A stretch of DNA of 64,000 nt from Diphasiastrum complanatum (taxonomy: Eukaryota; Streptophyta; Lycopodiopsida; Lycopodiales; Lycopodiaceae). Below are positions 1 to 11,791 of this stretch, piece by piece. Numbering within the stretch: position 1 is the stretch's first letter; each line of letters starts with the position of its first letter. A model generated the notes under the pieces. The model was not told the DNA's origin. It ran no database searches and saw nothing but the letters and a program-made list of their open reading frames with translations. The stretch lies in the NCBI GenBank assembly GCA_029204225.1, contig CM055103.1, forward strand, positions 50,864,379 to 50,928,378. Reading direction: 5' to 3'. Made by a program: the position numbers and the translations under genes.

Positions 1-124
1 TAGATGTGAGTAGCGGCTAAATTATGAATTTGGATACTAAGCACTTATTTTTCAATGTATTTACCATGCTAAAATTCTAATTTTATATGCTTGGACAAAA
101 CACATGAAGATACTTGGAAATTTT

Positions 125-256
125 GATCGAGAAAAAATACTTGATGGTGCCATTGATCTTGTTTTTTGTAAATCTAAAGATCAAGTGGCATATAGTTTTA
201 CCAAGTCATTAGGTAGAATAAATTTCGAAAGATTTCAAGTGCACTTTTATCATTGA
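125..256 (+). pseudogene. copia RNase H C-terminal fragment
   Basis: One frame reads REKILDGAIDLVFCKSKD and then a SFTKSLGR motif before a TGA stop at 254-256. This matches the end of Ty1/copia polyproteins, where a REK..G.I.L segment is followed by (D)(I)FTK.L. The usual ADIFTK has become AYSFTK. The rest of RNase H would lie to the left of the window. The stop is followed at once by a purine stretch and a TGTTAG start, as expected at the 3' end of a copia element. Confidence 0.7.
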
Positions 257-261
257 GAGAG

Positions 262-570
262 TGTTAGAATTTTAATCAGTGCTCGCAAAAAACTGACAAA
301 TACAAACAACCCAGCTGTTGAAATTCATTTCTTACCGCTTCATTTTAGATTTGTAGGGTTTTTACATGGCTCAATTTTAGTTATAAATCTTAGGCTTTAG
401 GGTTTATTTTAACCTTTTTATTGATTCCAGAATAGTTTTGTGGGTTTTTTATATGGTTAGTTTGAAACTTTTTTACGAGCATTGATTTCAATGCTAAACT
501 TTGCTTTTCACTCTTTTAGTGTAAGTTGAGCTAGTTGTACTTTAGACTGTAAGTCAACTCCTAAACCCCT

Positions 571-619
<49 letters not shown>

Positions 620-720
620 TTTACTTTTTATTTAGTATAGTGTTGTGTGGTTTTCTCTCCTTCTTATGTTGTTAATGGTGTTCATGCTAATGATAGTGTG
701 ATTATTGACAAGCGTGAACT
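262..720 (+). mobile_element. probable 3' LTR of the truncated copia element (right end uncertain)
   Basis: It begins TGTTAGAATTTTAATC directly after the copia stop codon and a short purine run (GAGAGAG), the normal place for a 3' LTR. The right end is not marked by a clear CA plus target duplication. A CT microsatellite lies inside the interval. Confidence 0.4.
574..615. repeat. CT/GA microsatellite
   Basis: Uninterrupted CT dinucleotides over about 42 bp. Confidence 0.95.
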
Positions 721-737
721 AGGAAACCCAATATGGA

Positions 738-1440
738 GTGGAACAAGAAAAGGGACTTCTAGGAGTGAGGTCTACTTGGTATGTAAACCACCCCTCACCC
801 TTTGAAGATGACAGCCACACAAGTCATAGTGTCAAAGGGGAATTTACAAGAGACCCGAGCATCCCCTCAACCAATGTTGAGGTTTGGGGCTTTGCACACT
901 TAATGTGCACACCACACAGGCCCCCCTTCCACCTCTTGAAACTTTCGCACTGATGATACCTAATTCTCTTGTTAAAGACACTCTAGCAACATCAGATTGT
1001 TGAAATCGGAATCTCCTCCTTAGAAAATGAAACAAAACTACTCGAGTGGCAAGTTGTTGGATCAGGAGAACATGGCCTTGTTGCTAGAGAGAAAGGCAAG
1101 TTGTTGGATATCGCGTTGGAGATCGTGGTTCGTGAAAATTGTCATCCTAGCTCATGGAGAGAACCAAGTGAAGTATATATATCATGGGCATTGTTCCTTG
1201 GCCCTGGTTGTGGGGTCACGGGTGGGCTCCCCAATTACTTGAGGTAGCATACATTTATTTGCACGCCACCTCCAAGGCTCCACCCAAGCCGAAAGCTCGA
1301 AAACATCACGTGCTGCTATAGAAGAAGAAGAAGCAAAGCATGCTTTCAAAATTGAAAAAAAATATAAGATCCAAGAGGAGAAAGCATTTTTCACTCTTCG
1401 ATGGCGGCCCAAGGTCGATCATCGATCCATTCGTCACAAT
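738..1440. other. no recognisable gene or element
   Basis: Short ORFs on both strands overlap one another and match no family I know. Part of it may be 5' flank of the PIRL gene. Confidence 0.5.
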
Positions 1441-1446
1441 TGAATC

Positions 1447-1626
1447 GTGATCGAGGGGCTGCCATTGTCGATCTTGATGGCAGAAGCAGCAGCATCCTTC
1501 GGCGTTGAGGATATTGGCATCATGCTTCGGTCGCGTCCACAGCAGGATGGCATTGTGAACCAGCCGACATGGCTGCTGAATGAAGACACAAACCCCCAAT
1601 CTCCAAGTGCATGGACATCTTCACAG
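1447..1626 (+). other. candidate 5' exon of the PIRL gene
   Basis: An open frame with an internal ATG at 1477 (MAEAAASFGVEDIG...) runs to SAWTSSQ and then meets CAG|GT at 1624-1628, a good donor. It ends in phase 0, and the LRR exon at 2282 opens in phase 0, so joining them keeps the frame across a 655-bp intron. The stretch is richer in G+C than its surroundings. Against it: the residues do not resemble the N-termini of PIRL proteins I know, and short open frames with GT are common. This is inference only. Confidence 0.25.
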
Positions 1627-2072
1627 GTTTTTCTCAAAATTTTGTAAACATTTTCCTGATATTATCATTCTCGGGCTTCAATGTTATCATGTCACTTGAG
1701 CAGATGCTTGGGATCGTTTTTGCATGGCAAGTGCTGCTTTGCCAGATGCTTGGGATCGTTTGCCTGACAAGAGGTGTTGCGTGCTTGCCACAAATAGCGT
1801 GATAACACACCCTCGGGCTTCAATATCAACACTTGGTTGAGCAAGTTCTGTAATTTTCTCGTTCGCAGATGTAAAATATAGTAAGCCTTTTTAGAATGTG
1901 CTATAATTACACAATCAGGGTTCGAATTTTCGCTCCTTGAAATAAGAACTGAGCAGAGTCTTCGTCAGTTTCCTGTTCTCTATCAAATCGTGGACGTTTC
2001 TAGAATGTAATGGTTAATATGTCAAAATAAAAAATTAGTAATAGACGTCAAACGGTATAGGTTCTCGTTCCA

Positions 2073-2136
2073 TCTGCCTTGAAAATAAGACAAATTTGAG
2101 TCGCTCCGTCTGCCTTGAAAATAAGATAAATTTGAG
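2073..2136 (+). repeat. 28-bp direct repeat, two copies
   Basis: TCTGCCTTGAAAATAAGA followed by (C/T)AAATTTGAG occurs at 2073-2100 and 2109-2136, with one mismatch and a 36-bp period. Confidence 0.8.
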
Positions 2137-2281
2137 AACATAAAGCTGAAGTTTCAACGACGGCTGGTTAAGGTATGCATCGCGGTACCGGAGGAGGTTT
2201 GGTTAAGATTGTGCATCGTGAAACAGAAAGAACGTTTACCTTCAACTGATGGAATATTTTATTGTTGGCTGTATGTTTCAG

Positions 2282-3879
2282 AAGACGAAGACTAAAATTG
2301 AGAATAAAGTCCGAGAGTCACTGGAAGAAAAGAATTCCGCTTATGGAGCAGTAAATCAGGCAAATGAATTGGACTGGGTGGATGAAAACGTATCCGTGAA
2401 TGCTAAGGAAGCTCACGACGTTGGATCATACTTAGCTAAAAATCCGGTCATGCATCTGTCCATAGGGGACGAAGCAGGAACTGGACATAATCGAAGCGTG
2501 CGCAAAGCAAACGACACATTGAATTTGAGCAATCGTCAATTGAAACGCTTACCAGATTCGTTTGGGAGCATCACTTCTTTGAAAACTTTAAATCTGTCTA
2601 AGAACCAGTTGGAGGTATCACACAAACTCCAAATCTCAGGAAAATAGCTTGTTTTGTTGGTCGATGCCCGAATTAAGTGAGTCGAGCTTTTATAATTGAT
2701 TTCACATCAAATTTTACTTCAATTGCAATAATGAGAGTTTAAAGCTTCGTCTAGAATCCCTCAGCGTTATCTTCAAAGAGGATTCCTTTTATTTTAGAGC
2801 TTTCTTAGTGCTGAAGAAAAGGGGATATTGATTATAAGAAGTTCAAGAGTTTCTCGTCCTATGCAGGCTATACCAGATTCAATTTCTGCATTTGTCAACC
2901 TCGTGGTTCTTGACCTCCATTCCAACCACCTAAATGCATTACCGGATTGTATCGGGATGTTAAGCAAGCTCAAGATATTAAATGTTTCAGGAAATCAGTT
3001 GAAGTGCTTTCCAGATAATATCGGAAACTGCAGGTCTGGCTCCTACTCTTCTCTCTAGAAATTTGCCACATCATTATTACGAGTCACGTCTGATTCTGGC
3101 ATTTGTAAGTGTTATGGACACGAAAATCTGATCCTTTCTTTTTTAATGTTTTGGCCACAATCTTTTCTATAATGAGCTACATAAATAAATAATGTTTAAC
3201 TTGTGGCAGTGCTTTGCTCGAACTTGATGCGAGTTTCAACCAACTGGAATCCTTGCCAGCAAATTTTGGGTCAACATTCCTTAACCTACAAAGGCTTTCT
3301 CTTCAGTTAAATAGACTCAGTGCTCTTCCATCTTCACTTTGTGAGATGAAATCATTAAAGCATTTAGAGGTGCAATTCAACAAGTTGATATCGTTACCAG
3401 CTTCTCTTGGGAACTTAACAAATCTGGAGATATTGAACGCTAGTAGCAACTTCAACAATCTTGCTGGTTTACCAGATTCTATTGGGGATCTTGTTTCTTT
3501 AAGAAGTCTTGACTTGAGTTATAACCAAATCAGACAGCTACCTGCCTCACTTGGAAAGCTGCAAACATTAGAAACCCTTAGACTGGATGGGAATCCTCTT
3601 GCCATACCTCCTGCTCAGGTTGTAGAGCACAGTCATGAAGCTGTTATGGAATATATGGCTGAGCAATGGAAGAATAGCGTTTTGTCAGGGAATGCAAGGA
3701 AAATTATTACCTCCGGTGCAAAATCAGATTTCTCCCTGCCTTCGATGAGAACCTCCTGGATGACAGGGTTGCTGCATGGAATGTGTGGATTTCCTTCCAT
3801 GTTCAGAGGCTCGAAGTCAAAATCTTTGGGTTGGCGGGAATATCATTCCTCTGATCGATACGTTCAGTTTTCTGGTTGA
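2282..3879 (+). CDS. plant intracellular Ras-group-related leucine-rich-repeat protein (PIRL type), three exons seen
   Basis: Exons 2282-2614, 2867-3033 and 3210-3879 join in frame to 390 codons including TGA. The acceptors (TTTCAG, ATGCAG, GGCAG) and the GT donors at 2615 and 3034 are all canonical. The product has about 90 N-terminal charged residues, then ten tandem LRRs of the LxxLPxxIGxLxxL type (first TLNLSNRQLKRLPDSFG, last LRLDGNPLAIPP). A tail follows with VMEYMAEQW and TSWMTGLLHG segments, as in PIRL proteins. These are cytoplasmic scaffold-like LRR proteins; Arabidopsis members act in pollen and gametophyte development. No signal peptide, membrane segment or kinase is seen. The N-terminus is incomplete: exon 1 opens directly at an acceptor, so the start codon lies upstream. 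An ATG at 2249 would only work if the intron were retained. Which PIRL clade it belongs to is not resolved. Confidence 0.88.
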
Positions 3880-6800
3880 AAGAGAACAAGCTCTCTTTTC
3901 AATTCATAGACCACAGTTCTGTAGAAATTAGCAGATCCCAGGATGCCGTGAACAAATAAATGATGATCTTCATAGCTTTACCTAGGACTTAGTTCACGAA
4001 ATGGGACTAATCTCTTTAACAGTTTTTAGTTCACTGTGACAGTTTGTGTATAGCGCAGAAGCATAGGAATAAAGGTTGCTGGTTGCTTGTACCTGGAATC
4101 AGGAAGTTTCATTGGGAACTGAAGGTGGTAGTAGGTACGCCTAAAGTTTCTTAATGCTCCAATTTAGATTTTGATTCCAAAGAGAACAGCTGCTTATAAA
4201 TATCTGTAAAGGCTGCAAAGTTGTTCTAGTAATTTGGCACGCATCTTCTAGTAAAAATGTTGTACCTTTTTTGTTTGCAAAGGTGCCCTCCTACATTACA
4301 CGCATCTCTTAGTCAGAATATTCTTCATCAACATGAAATGCTCAAGGCATATAACTAACATAATTACCAAATAACACTTCTTGGTTTCCAAGGGAAGATT
4401 CAAACCTAGCTACCATTAGCTACAAGTTTCTTACAACTTACTCAACTATCTTCAAATTTGCTCTTGTTGCTTGACAAACAACATTTGGTGGGATTTCATT
4501 TACTTTTGTTTTGAGGCAAGCAATAACATTAGCATGAAATTTTTCCTAGGCATAACTTGAGAAGTTTGTGATGAATGTGTCGCATGTTTGTGCTATATGA
4601 TGAGAAGTTCTGAAGATCAAGTAAAATCTTTTAAATGGGAATACTTTGATCACGTCAACATCACAGTTGCAATCAATCAATTGCATTTGAAGCCAATAGC
4701 CTATGCATCAAGCTACTCTAAATTTCTTGGTTAGGATTATTGTTGTTAATCAACTTAGCTTAAGTAGCCTCTAACTTTAGGTTAAGAGAGTCCCATTAAG
4801 GTAAGGGAATCCTTTTGCCTAAAATAACTTCAGTGCATGCACAATCAATTTTGACTAGAACTAGAGTTGAATGGTAGTGATGCATGGGTGTTAGGAGTGG
4901 GAACAATTTGCACAATCACTAGAGGATAGAATACTATGATCACTTCAACACTCTTGTCAAGATGGATTGAATAGGGTGATTGTAAGGCTGAACTTTGCTT
5001 TTGAATCAATGCTCATTATGGGCCAAAAGTCTTATAAAAGACCCTTGCCAAGAAAAGTAGTTGTACAAGCAATATATTGTTGACTCATAGGGATGGCAAA
5101 CCATTGGCTTATAGTGATCATAGTTGTTATAAACACAACCCGTTGACCTACTTATTGTACCTCAGATGTATGCATCATTGATGCATGTTGCCCTCTAATG
5201 AGATTTTGAGAATTAGACAGGCTAGATTTTTTTGAAAATATCAAAACTTCTTTGTAGCAAATTTCAAAGGTTGATATAAAATAAAATCTGAATTTTTTTT
5301 GTCATCTTCCTCCTAGGAGCATACCATGCACAAATGATTCTTGAGTACCATATTTCATAGAGTCATAGCATGAAGTAGTGACAAAATCTTTGTAAGAAAA
5401 TTCATTTTTTTGGAGCCACCTCCAAAGCAAGTGGTATGCTAGCTCCATAGTAGGACATCCACTATTTGTAGCATGGCTAGAAGCACCAAGATTACATCAT
5501 GATAGCTTGAGCCAAAATTGTTGGACACCCTTATTAAATTTCCAAAAGTATTGGTGGTGCATGGTAAAAAGCCAGGTGCACTAAAAATCAACATTGTGCA
5601 TAGAATTAGAGACACTAGGATGGGATTGACAGGGGTGCACTATTTGAGAATTGGCATATTGTGTCATTTGGCACAAGCATGGAGATGGAGCGTCTAGTCC
5701 ACATACATAGTGGTGGCATGGTACATACCAAGTACTTGCAAGATTGTTCAAAATATGTCCACCTCTATTAGAAACTAGTTCAAGTGCTCACTCAAACCAT
5801 GTAATGATTCGTCCTTACAAAATTATGGTAGTGCTTTCCCGAGTGTTATCCTTTAGTGCCTTGACTTCGACCCATTCTTAATAGTGATATGTGATCACCA
5901 TTGTAATATTGATGTCCTTGGGAGGATGGTTTAGATAAGTGGTTGATAAAATTCAATCATTGTCATATGAATGGCCCTATAGACTACAATACTAGAAGCA
6001 ACATGTAGCTAGATTGCAATGACTTTCTCGACCATTGACAAATTTTATAGCTCTTGTAGAATTTTTTTTTTCCATAAGGTTGGCCAACAACACTCGATTG
6101 TAGCAATTTTCTAGTTATTATCTATGATGCAAAATAGCCCTATCTAGCATGAATGTGAACAAATGGTAGGACTCTTGTTCTTTTGGTAGAATGCATCTAT
6201 GCAATATGTTATCAGGTACCATAATATGCAAAACATAATCAATTAGTGTTAGCATCTTGATTTTCTTGTTAGATATTTCTTTTGAAGTCTTGTATAGGCA
6301 AAGGGAAAAGCACACGTCGTCATACAAAAATGCAAATCACCATACCATGCTAAAGCAATCTTGACTATTGCTTCAATGGAATATAAATGTGCATCAAGAA
6401 AGTCATTCCTATCTCTGAAACTAGTTGTACAAATTCGATTCTTGATCATAAGTTTTCCATTTTCCACCATCTTGAATCAAATTTCAAAATCAAACTCCAA
6501 AAGCAATATCGGTGATCTAGTGATACAACTAAGAATGTTTACTTTATGTATCAAGTAGCAAGTCTTTCTTATTGAAAAGACACTTCACGATCATATTAGT
6601 CTTCTTAACCTTGAGTCCTTAAAAACCTGTCATGATGTTATTCGAAACCCACCATCTATCTCCACATTTTCAAACTTCATATGATCAATATGTATAATGG
6701 TGACTAGTGCAAGATCATACTTCGTTGAATAGACATGAACATGTGGTGTCTCCATTGCAAAGCATGTTACACTATTTATTAGCATTGATGATCCCATTTG

Positions 6801-7004
6801 GAGATGTGATACTCCATCTGGCTCTTGACCAAATCAAACACCCGTTGTGCAACTTGCAACAATTGTCCCAAAGAAAATTTAGCCTAGAGAACCATCTCCA
6901 TGACATGGCTTAAAGTGTTTGTAGAATGTTCACCATTGTCTTATTGATTCTACTTTAGATATTTGATCACTTCTTTTGTTTTGGACTTCAATAGATGTTA
7001 TTGG
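3880..7004. other. 3' flank of the PIRL gene, then sequence with nothing recognisable
   Basis: AATAAA-like signals occur near 3954 and 4069 and could serve the PIRL mRNA. From about 4.2 kb on, all six frames are full of stops and no LTR, primer site or protein motif is visible. It may be very old repeat DNA. Confidence 0.5.
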
Positions 7005-7364
7005 CTACAGACTGTCGAAAAAGTAATGTATTTCTGCAGAATTGTTATAAATATTAATTTCGTGGAAATTGTTGAAGATGGCCAAGTCTTCAATGACTTC
7101 AAGTTTATTGAGCTTAACATCTGAACTTGAAATTATGATAGGATTGGTTACCCTTTGTTGGAGATCAGCCGGAAGCCCATTGTAAATGTTCTTCAAATAA
7201 ATTGGTTGTCTAAGTTTGTGATTCCTGCCGATACCAGTTGAGCAGACGTAGAACCAAAGTTGGTTTCACCTAATACTAGATCAATGATCAAAACACGCAG
7301 GAAGAATCATGAAATAGAAATTAGTCATTCACCAAGGAGACAACTGTGGACTTAATTTCCGACA
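7005..7364 (-). mobile_element. 3' LTR of copia element Cop-A, truncated at its far end
   Basis: Read on the minus strand it starts TGTCGGAAATTAAGTCCACA directly after a polypurine tract. The same LTR family recurs at 37325 (+), 39898 (-) and 51061 (+), with shared blocks such as GATCTAG(G/T)(A/G)TTAGGTGAAACC and GGGTAACCAATCCTAT. The left end holds one unit of a 30-bp repeat that is present three times in the Cop-B LTR. The rest of this LTR is missing. Confidence 0.8.
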
Positions 7365-7380
7365 GTCCCCCCTCCCCCTT
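7365..7380 (-). other. polypurine tract of Cop-A
   Basis: The minus strand reads AAGGGGGAGGGGGGAC immediately before the LTR. This is the plus-strand primer site for reverse transcription. Confidence 0.85.
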
Positions 7381-7382
7381 AA

Positions 7383-8208
7383 GGTCAGGTTGGTGCCTTG
7401 GTATCTGCGTCACGTTCAGCATGTCGAAGAATTTCTGATGCTTGATCCTGGGAAGCGCTTTGGTGAAGATGTCTACGACCATTTCCGTTGTGGAGCAGTA
7501 TTGAAGGATCACTTGCCTGAGTAAACTTTCTCTCGAATGAAATGATACTGAATTTCTATGTGCTTGGATTTGCCATGAAATTTGGGATTCAGTGACAGTG
7601 AAATACAACTCATGTTGTCACACAGAATGGTGGTAGCATTAAACTGAGTGTGATGTAAGTCGTGAAATAATAACCTAATCCATACAGCTTCTTTTGAAGC
7701 TTGGCATGTTGCGATGTACTCTGTCTCTGTCGAAGAAAGCGTAACTGATTTCTGCCTCCTTGAGTTCCACGAAATCGGTCCCCCTACCAGATAGAAACAG
7801 ATACCGGAGGTAGATTTTCTGGTAGAGACTGTTCCTCCCCAATCTGAGTTGTTGTAGCCTCGCAAGATGAGTGGGTCGATAGCATTTCCATCGTAACATA
7901 AGATGTGGTCTAAACTTCCTTGAATATATCTCATCACTCTCTTTAACGCTTTCCAATGAGAGATCCTAGGATTAGACATGAATTGACTTAACGTGCTAAC
8001 AGTATATTCTTGGACACAGCATTGCATACATTAGAGATCCAATTAGTGAATGATAAGAGTACTTCGCTAAGTCGAGTACTTCACTATCGGTCTCAGCACA
8101 AGAAGGTTTAGTCAATACAATACTTGGATCCATTGGAGTATCAATTGGTTTGCTATCAGACATATGAAATTTTTCTAAAATGCCTTTTAGATATGCATGT
8201 TGGCTAAG
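7383..8208 (-). pseudogene. copia RNase H domain (Cop-A)
   Basis: The minus strand shows the copia RNase H order: STRKSTSGICFYL, then LSSTETEYIATCQASKE (catalytic E), ILCDNMSCISL (catalytic D), KHIEIQYHFIREKV and DIFTKALP. The reading shifts frame near 7515-7600, splitting the domain over two ORFs (8027-7509 and 7608-7321). The stretch 8028-8208 holds the connection to reverse transcriptase (SDSKPIDTPMDPS-like) but with stops. Not functional as it stands. The last frame has no stop before the polypurine tract and runs on into the LTR. Confidence 0.85.
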
Positions 8209-8895
8209 TTAGATCTTCTTCTGAAGTCTATTTTTAGCAATGTGAATTCCTAGCAAAGAATGGACAGCTCCTAAATCAGTCATGTCAAATTCCTTTGACA
8301 GATCACTCTTAATAGTGTGTAGAAGAAAAGTGTCGTTAGACAAAATAAATGTATCATCTACATAAAGAGCTATGTGAATTGAATTGGTGCCTATATGCTT
8401 TGAATAAACATTACAGTCAGCTGAATTATTTGCAAATCCCAATTGAATGAGATAAGAGTTGATTCTATCGAACCATGCTCTTGCGGCCTGTTTCAGACCA
8501 TAGATTGCTTTGTGCAGCATGCACACTTTGTGCTCTTGGCCTTTGACCTCGAATCCTTCCGGTTGGAAGATATACAGCTCCTCTTCGACATTGTCATTTA
8601 GAAATGTTGTCTTGACATCCATTTGGTGCATTTCGAGGTCTTCCGCGGCTGCTAACGCAATTAGAGTCTTGATTGACTGCATCTTGACGACAAGACTAAA
8701 AATTTCTTGGTAATCCACTCCTTGGACTTGAGTGAATCCTTTAGCCATCAGCCGTGCTTTCCATTTTGCAATGGAACCATCAGAGTTGATCTTCTTCTTG
8801 AAGATCCACTTGTTGTTGATAACTCTCTTGTGAGTGGAGAAGTCGACCGGTGTCCAGGTCTGATTCATCAAAAGTGAGTTGTACTCAATTTCCAT
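8209..8895 (-). pseudogene. copia reverse transcriptase (Cop-A)
   Basis: This 228-codon frame has the Ty1/copia RT landmarks in order: NKWIFKKKINSDGSI, KARLMAKGFTQ, DYQEIFS, MHQMDVKTTFLN, HKAIYGLKQAARAWFD and the catalytic ALYVDDTFIL box. It polymerises cDNA from the element RNA inside the particle. It is open through the core, but cut from integrase upstream and from RNase H downstream by stops. Cop-B at 40.7-41.2 kb is a close relative in the same orientation. Confidence 0.9.
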
Positions 8896-9333
8896 AGCTT
8901 CTTGTCACTTCAAAGCATCCTTGGAGTTAATTTCTTCGGCTAGGCTCTCTAGTTCTTCTGATGAAGTCCAGAATGATTGAGGTGCATACTTCTCAAGAAC
9001 TGTCCGAGTCCGTGAGGATCTGCGGACGTTTGGTTGACTAGGATGCGATGATACTTCTTCTTGAATTTCTCCATATCTGCTCGAGCTGGCTTGGTCTGGT
9101 CTGATGATAGGTACTGTCGGCTGCTCGGCTCCTATAGCTGTAGCTGTAGGTTCTGTAAAAGGAACATCAATGTTGGAAGAATCCATGTTACGTAAAATAG
9201 GATAAAATGACATAGCATCATTTATCGATGGTTGTTTGAAATCATAGTATGTATGTTCTTGAAATATTACATCCCTAGAGACAAATACTACATTGGTGGA
9301 TGGATCATAAACTTTATAAGCTTTATGCTCATC
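8896..9333 (-). pseudogene. copia integrase tail and linker to RT (Cop-A), truncated
   Basis: The minus strand reads VYDPSTNVVFVSRDVIFQE (integrase end; compare 41610-41948), then a Ser/Pro-rich linker and PNVRRSSRTRT, a typical copia linker. At about 9333 the match stops and plus-strand gypsy sequence begins, so the 5' half of Cop-A (gag, protease, integrase core, 5' LTR) is gone. Confidence 0.8.
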
Positions 9334-9826
9334 AAAGTATGAAAACCGCTCAGAATAGAGCTCAGTTTTATGCTAACCGCGGTCGCTCACCTCGGGATAT
9401 TGAGGTCAAAACCTGGGTGTACCTTAAAATCCCTAAGGCTTTAAAGGTACTACGGATGGGAAAATGCCATAAGCTATCTCCTCATTATAGTAGACCTTAT
9501 AAGGTTGTAAAAAAAAATCAACCTCGTATATCTTTTGATTGGGGTTCATCTTGTTTTCCATGTAAGTTGTTTAAAGGCATGACTTAGTAGGAAGGATTCC
9601 CTAATTTTGGAAGGTGAACTATTTGAGTTAGAGGATCTGTCTACCTTTGCTCCTAACGTACCTGAAATAGTGGTTGACGTTTGTCGTCACCAATTGAGAA
9701 ACTGTTTGATTTTTGAATTTCTTGTACGTTGGAAAGGCAAGTCAGATGATGAGGACGCTTTCGAGAGAGAAGACTATTTAAGATTGAACTTCCTTGGTTT
9801 GCTCTCATTAGGAGGAGACTCTTAAA
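9334..9826 (+). pseudogene. gypsy integrase C-terminus with chromodomain
   Basis: The frame reads AQFYANRGRSPRDIEV..WVYLKIP, then KLSPHYSRPYKVVKK, the GPF/Y-type integrase tail of Ty3/gypsy. A second frame gives a chromodomain-like segment (ILDVCRHQLRNCLI, then VRWKGKSDDEDAFERED). In chromoviruses this module steers integration to marked chromatin. A frameshift or stop near 9584 separates the two parts. The 5' side is cut at 9333 by Cop-A. It ends just before a polypurine tract and LTR. Confidence 0.8.
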
Positions 9827-9838
9827 AGGGGGAGGGAA
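9827..9838 (+). other. polypurine tract
   Basis: AGGGGGAGGGAA sits immediately before an LTR start (TGTTACGTACCC). Confidence 0.8.
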
Positions 9839-10380
9839 TGTTACGTACCCATAAGGGCACACAACATGAAACTTGAGGTGACGGTCTCAATTATGACGGA
9901 ACGCTGATATGGAGCTATAGGTCTTTTGGTGCCACATGTCAATATCTTATTGGCGCGCGTTGACTTGTTGTTATGGACCCGCGTCAACGTGCACAATTGT
10001 CACGTGTCGTTGGTCATGCGTGACTCCTATGGTCGAAGATGACCCCACCTAGACTATGTATATAGAGGTGGATCTCCATGAGCTTGGCATTCATTCTCTC
10101 ATGGAGAATAAAGAGCTCTTCCACTGGTGGTCAGGTCAGGACGATTATCTAGTCCTTAGGATGTAGGTAGGCGAGGGTCGAGGGTAAGGCATGGTGGCAT
10201 GGGACCAGAGAATCCGAGCTTGCTTGATGGTGGTCTGTGGCTCTAGTGCACGGGGGTGAGGTGGCAATACCTCTATGGTTGGGCGGTAACATAGCGTTCG
10301 TCACCTATTTGTGCTTTAGCGATGACCGGATTGACAATGGTTATTCTAACATTGATACTATCTTATCTTCACACAAAAGG
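9839..10380 (+). mobile_element. 3' LTR of the chromodomain gypsy element (right end approximate)
   Basis: It begins TGTTACGTACCCATAAGGGC after the polypurine tract. The first roughly 235 bp reappear, inverted, at 31255 down to about 31030. An AATAAAG signal lies near 10107. The right border is a guess, since no flanking duplication was identified. Confidence 0.65.
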
Positions 10381-10951
10381 ACTATATACATTATGCTGGA
10401 GAAAGGAAAAAATGCTCAATAGAAAAAGAGTCGGTAGATGGGACTATCATTTGATTGTACTTAACTCTAACTTTGAAATCATCAGAATCAATGAGATTGA
10501 CTTTGTAGACAAACATACAGGAATGAAAATTTATTTAGACAGTATTCAATAGCACATACAAAACTGTAAGAGAACGTAATCAGATTACAATAGAACATAG
10601 AAGTATTCACTCTAACATAATATTGAACATAATAAAATTGTATAATCGATTCAGTAAGTAGCATGTATACATTAGATGAATAGCGAACACAAAACAATAG
10701 CAAATGCATCTGCATACTCGAAACTAACTCTATTTGATGCACTTCCACTAATTAGCGATGAAGCGATACTAGCAATACTCTCTGATCCTTCACTTCTTTT
10801 TAAAAGAGAAAGGAAAAAAAATAAGAACAATAAAACTAGAAATGATCATCTATTTATACTAGTTAGGAATGTTGAATTATTTAGGTCGAATATGACTGTT
10901 AACCTTTCTCGTGTATTTTTGTAGATTCTATGATAACACGAGTAAAACTGT
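10381..10951. other. no recognisable feature
   Basis: AT-rich sequence with short ORFs only. It separates two LTR elements. Confidence 0.5.
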
Positions 10952-11772
10952 TGTTGGGAGTATTCCCGACGAATTGTAAATAAATAAAATCGACCAATAA
11001 AATGTATTGTGAGGGCATGGCATCCTGCGCGTATAAGCCCATGGGCCAATGAGCACGCAAGTTGAGTTGTAAATAAAATAATAGACTTGGGCCCTTTGTA
11101 ATTAAAATAAAACTTGAGGCCCAAAGTCAATTTTAAACTTAGATTTTACTTTTTTAGAGTTGGGTCCAATTTTGGACTCACATGAATCTTGTGATTTCCA
11201 ATGTACTTTTTGTGGACCCTTGGATCAAGTTGGGTCCAAGATGAATGGATAGGATCAATGTAAATATTAGCCAATAGGATTTTGGGGCAAGGGCCTTCCC
11301 CATTTATAAAAAGGCACCACTTGTACTCTATTTTGATGCTTAATGAGAAGGAGAAAACTCTACCACTTTTTGGAGAGAAGCATCATCATTTGTTATTCAC
11401 TACTTGCTAATGCTTTTGATTGTGTTTCCATTGCTTTCCATTTTCATGTTGATTGGTTGTCCTAGTTAATGTTTCTTCATTAGCAAGCATAAGGAGCATT
11501 TGAGTTAACCTCCACTCTCACCCTCTATCTCTCTCTTTCTCTCTTCTCTTCTCTCACTCTCTTCTAATCTTTCCTTTCCTTTCACCTACAATCATGACGA
11601 AGGTAGTTTAGGGGAGTAGAGTTAGTGAAAGTATTGTTAGTGGGGTAGAGTTAGATGAAAAGTAGGGAACTAACTAAAAGTAGCATCTATGCATAGCTAG
11701 GTGCCTATCCAGTGAACTAACCCTTGTTGACAAGGGGGAGGGGTACAACAACAGCAGATCGAAGACTCTATA
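10952..11772 (+). mobile_element. 5' LTR of Tat/Athila-like gypsy copy 1
   Basis: It starts TGTTGGGAGTATTCCCGAC and ends immediately before a tRNA-Asp-type primer site. A TATA box (TTTATAAAAAGG) lies at about 11306-11317, and a CT-rich tract at 11520-11580 probably lies in the transcribed leader. The last 110 bp match an inverted fragment at 51197-51310. The exact left end is inferred from the TG. Confidence 0.7.
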
Positions 11773-11773
11773 G

Positions 11774-11791
11774 TGGCGCCGTTGTCGGGGA
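11774..11791 (+). other. primer-binding site, tRNA-Asp type
   Basis: TGGCGCCGTTGTCGGGGA differs by one base from the TGGCGCCGTTGCCGGGGA site used by Athila/Tat gypsy elements, which pairs with the tRNA-Asp 3' end. It fixes the end of the 5' LTR and the family assignment. Confidence 0.9.

Noticed and set aside
738-953. 71-codon ORF near the left end
   Set aside because: An overlapping minus-strand ORF is equally open, and the residues match no known family.
6118-6913. Overlapping short ORFs on both strands as small genes
   Set aside because: No start context, splice signal or family resemblance; frames are interrupted at the frequency expected for AT-rich non-coding DNA.
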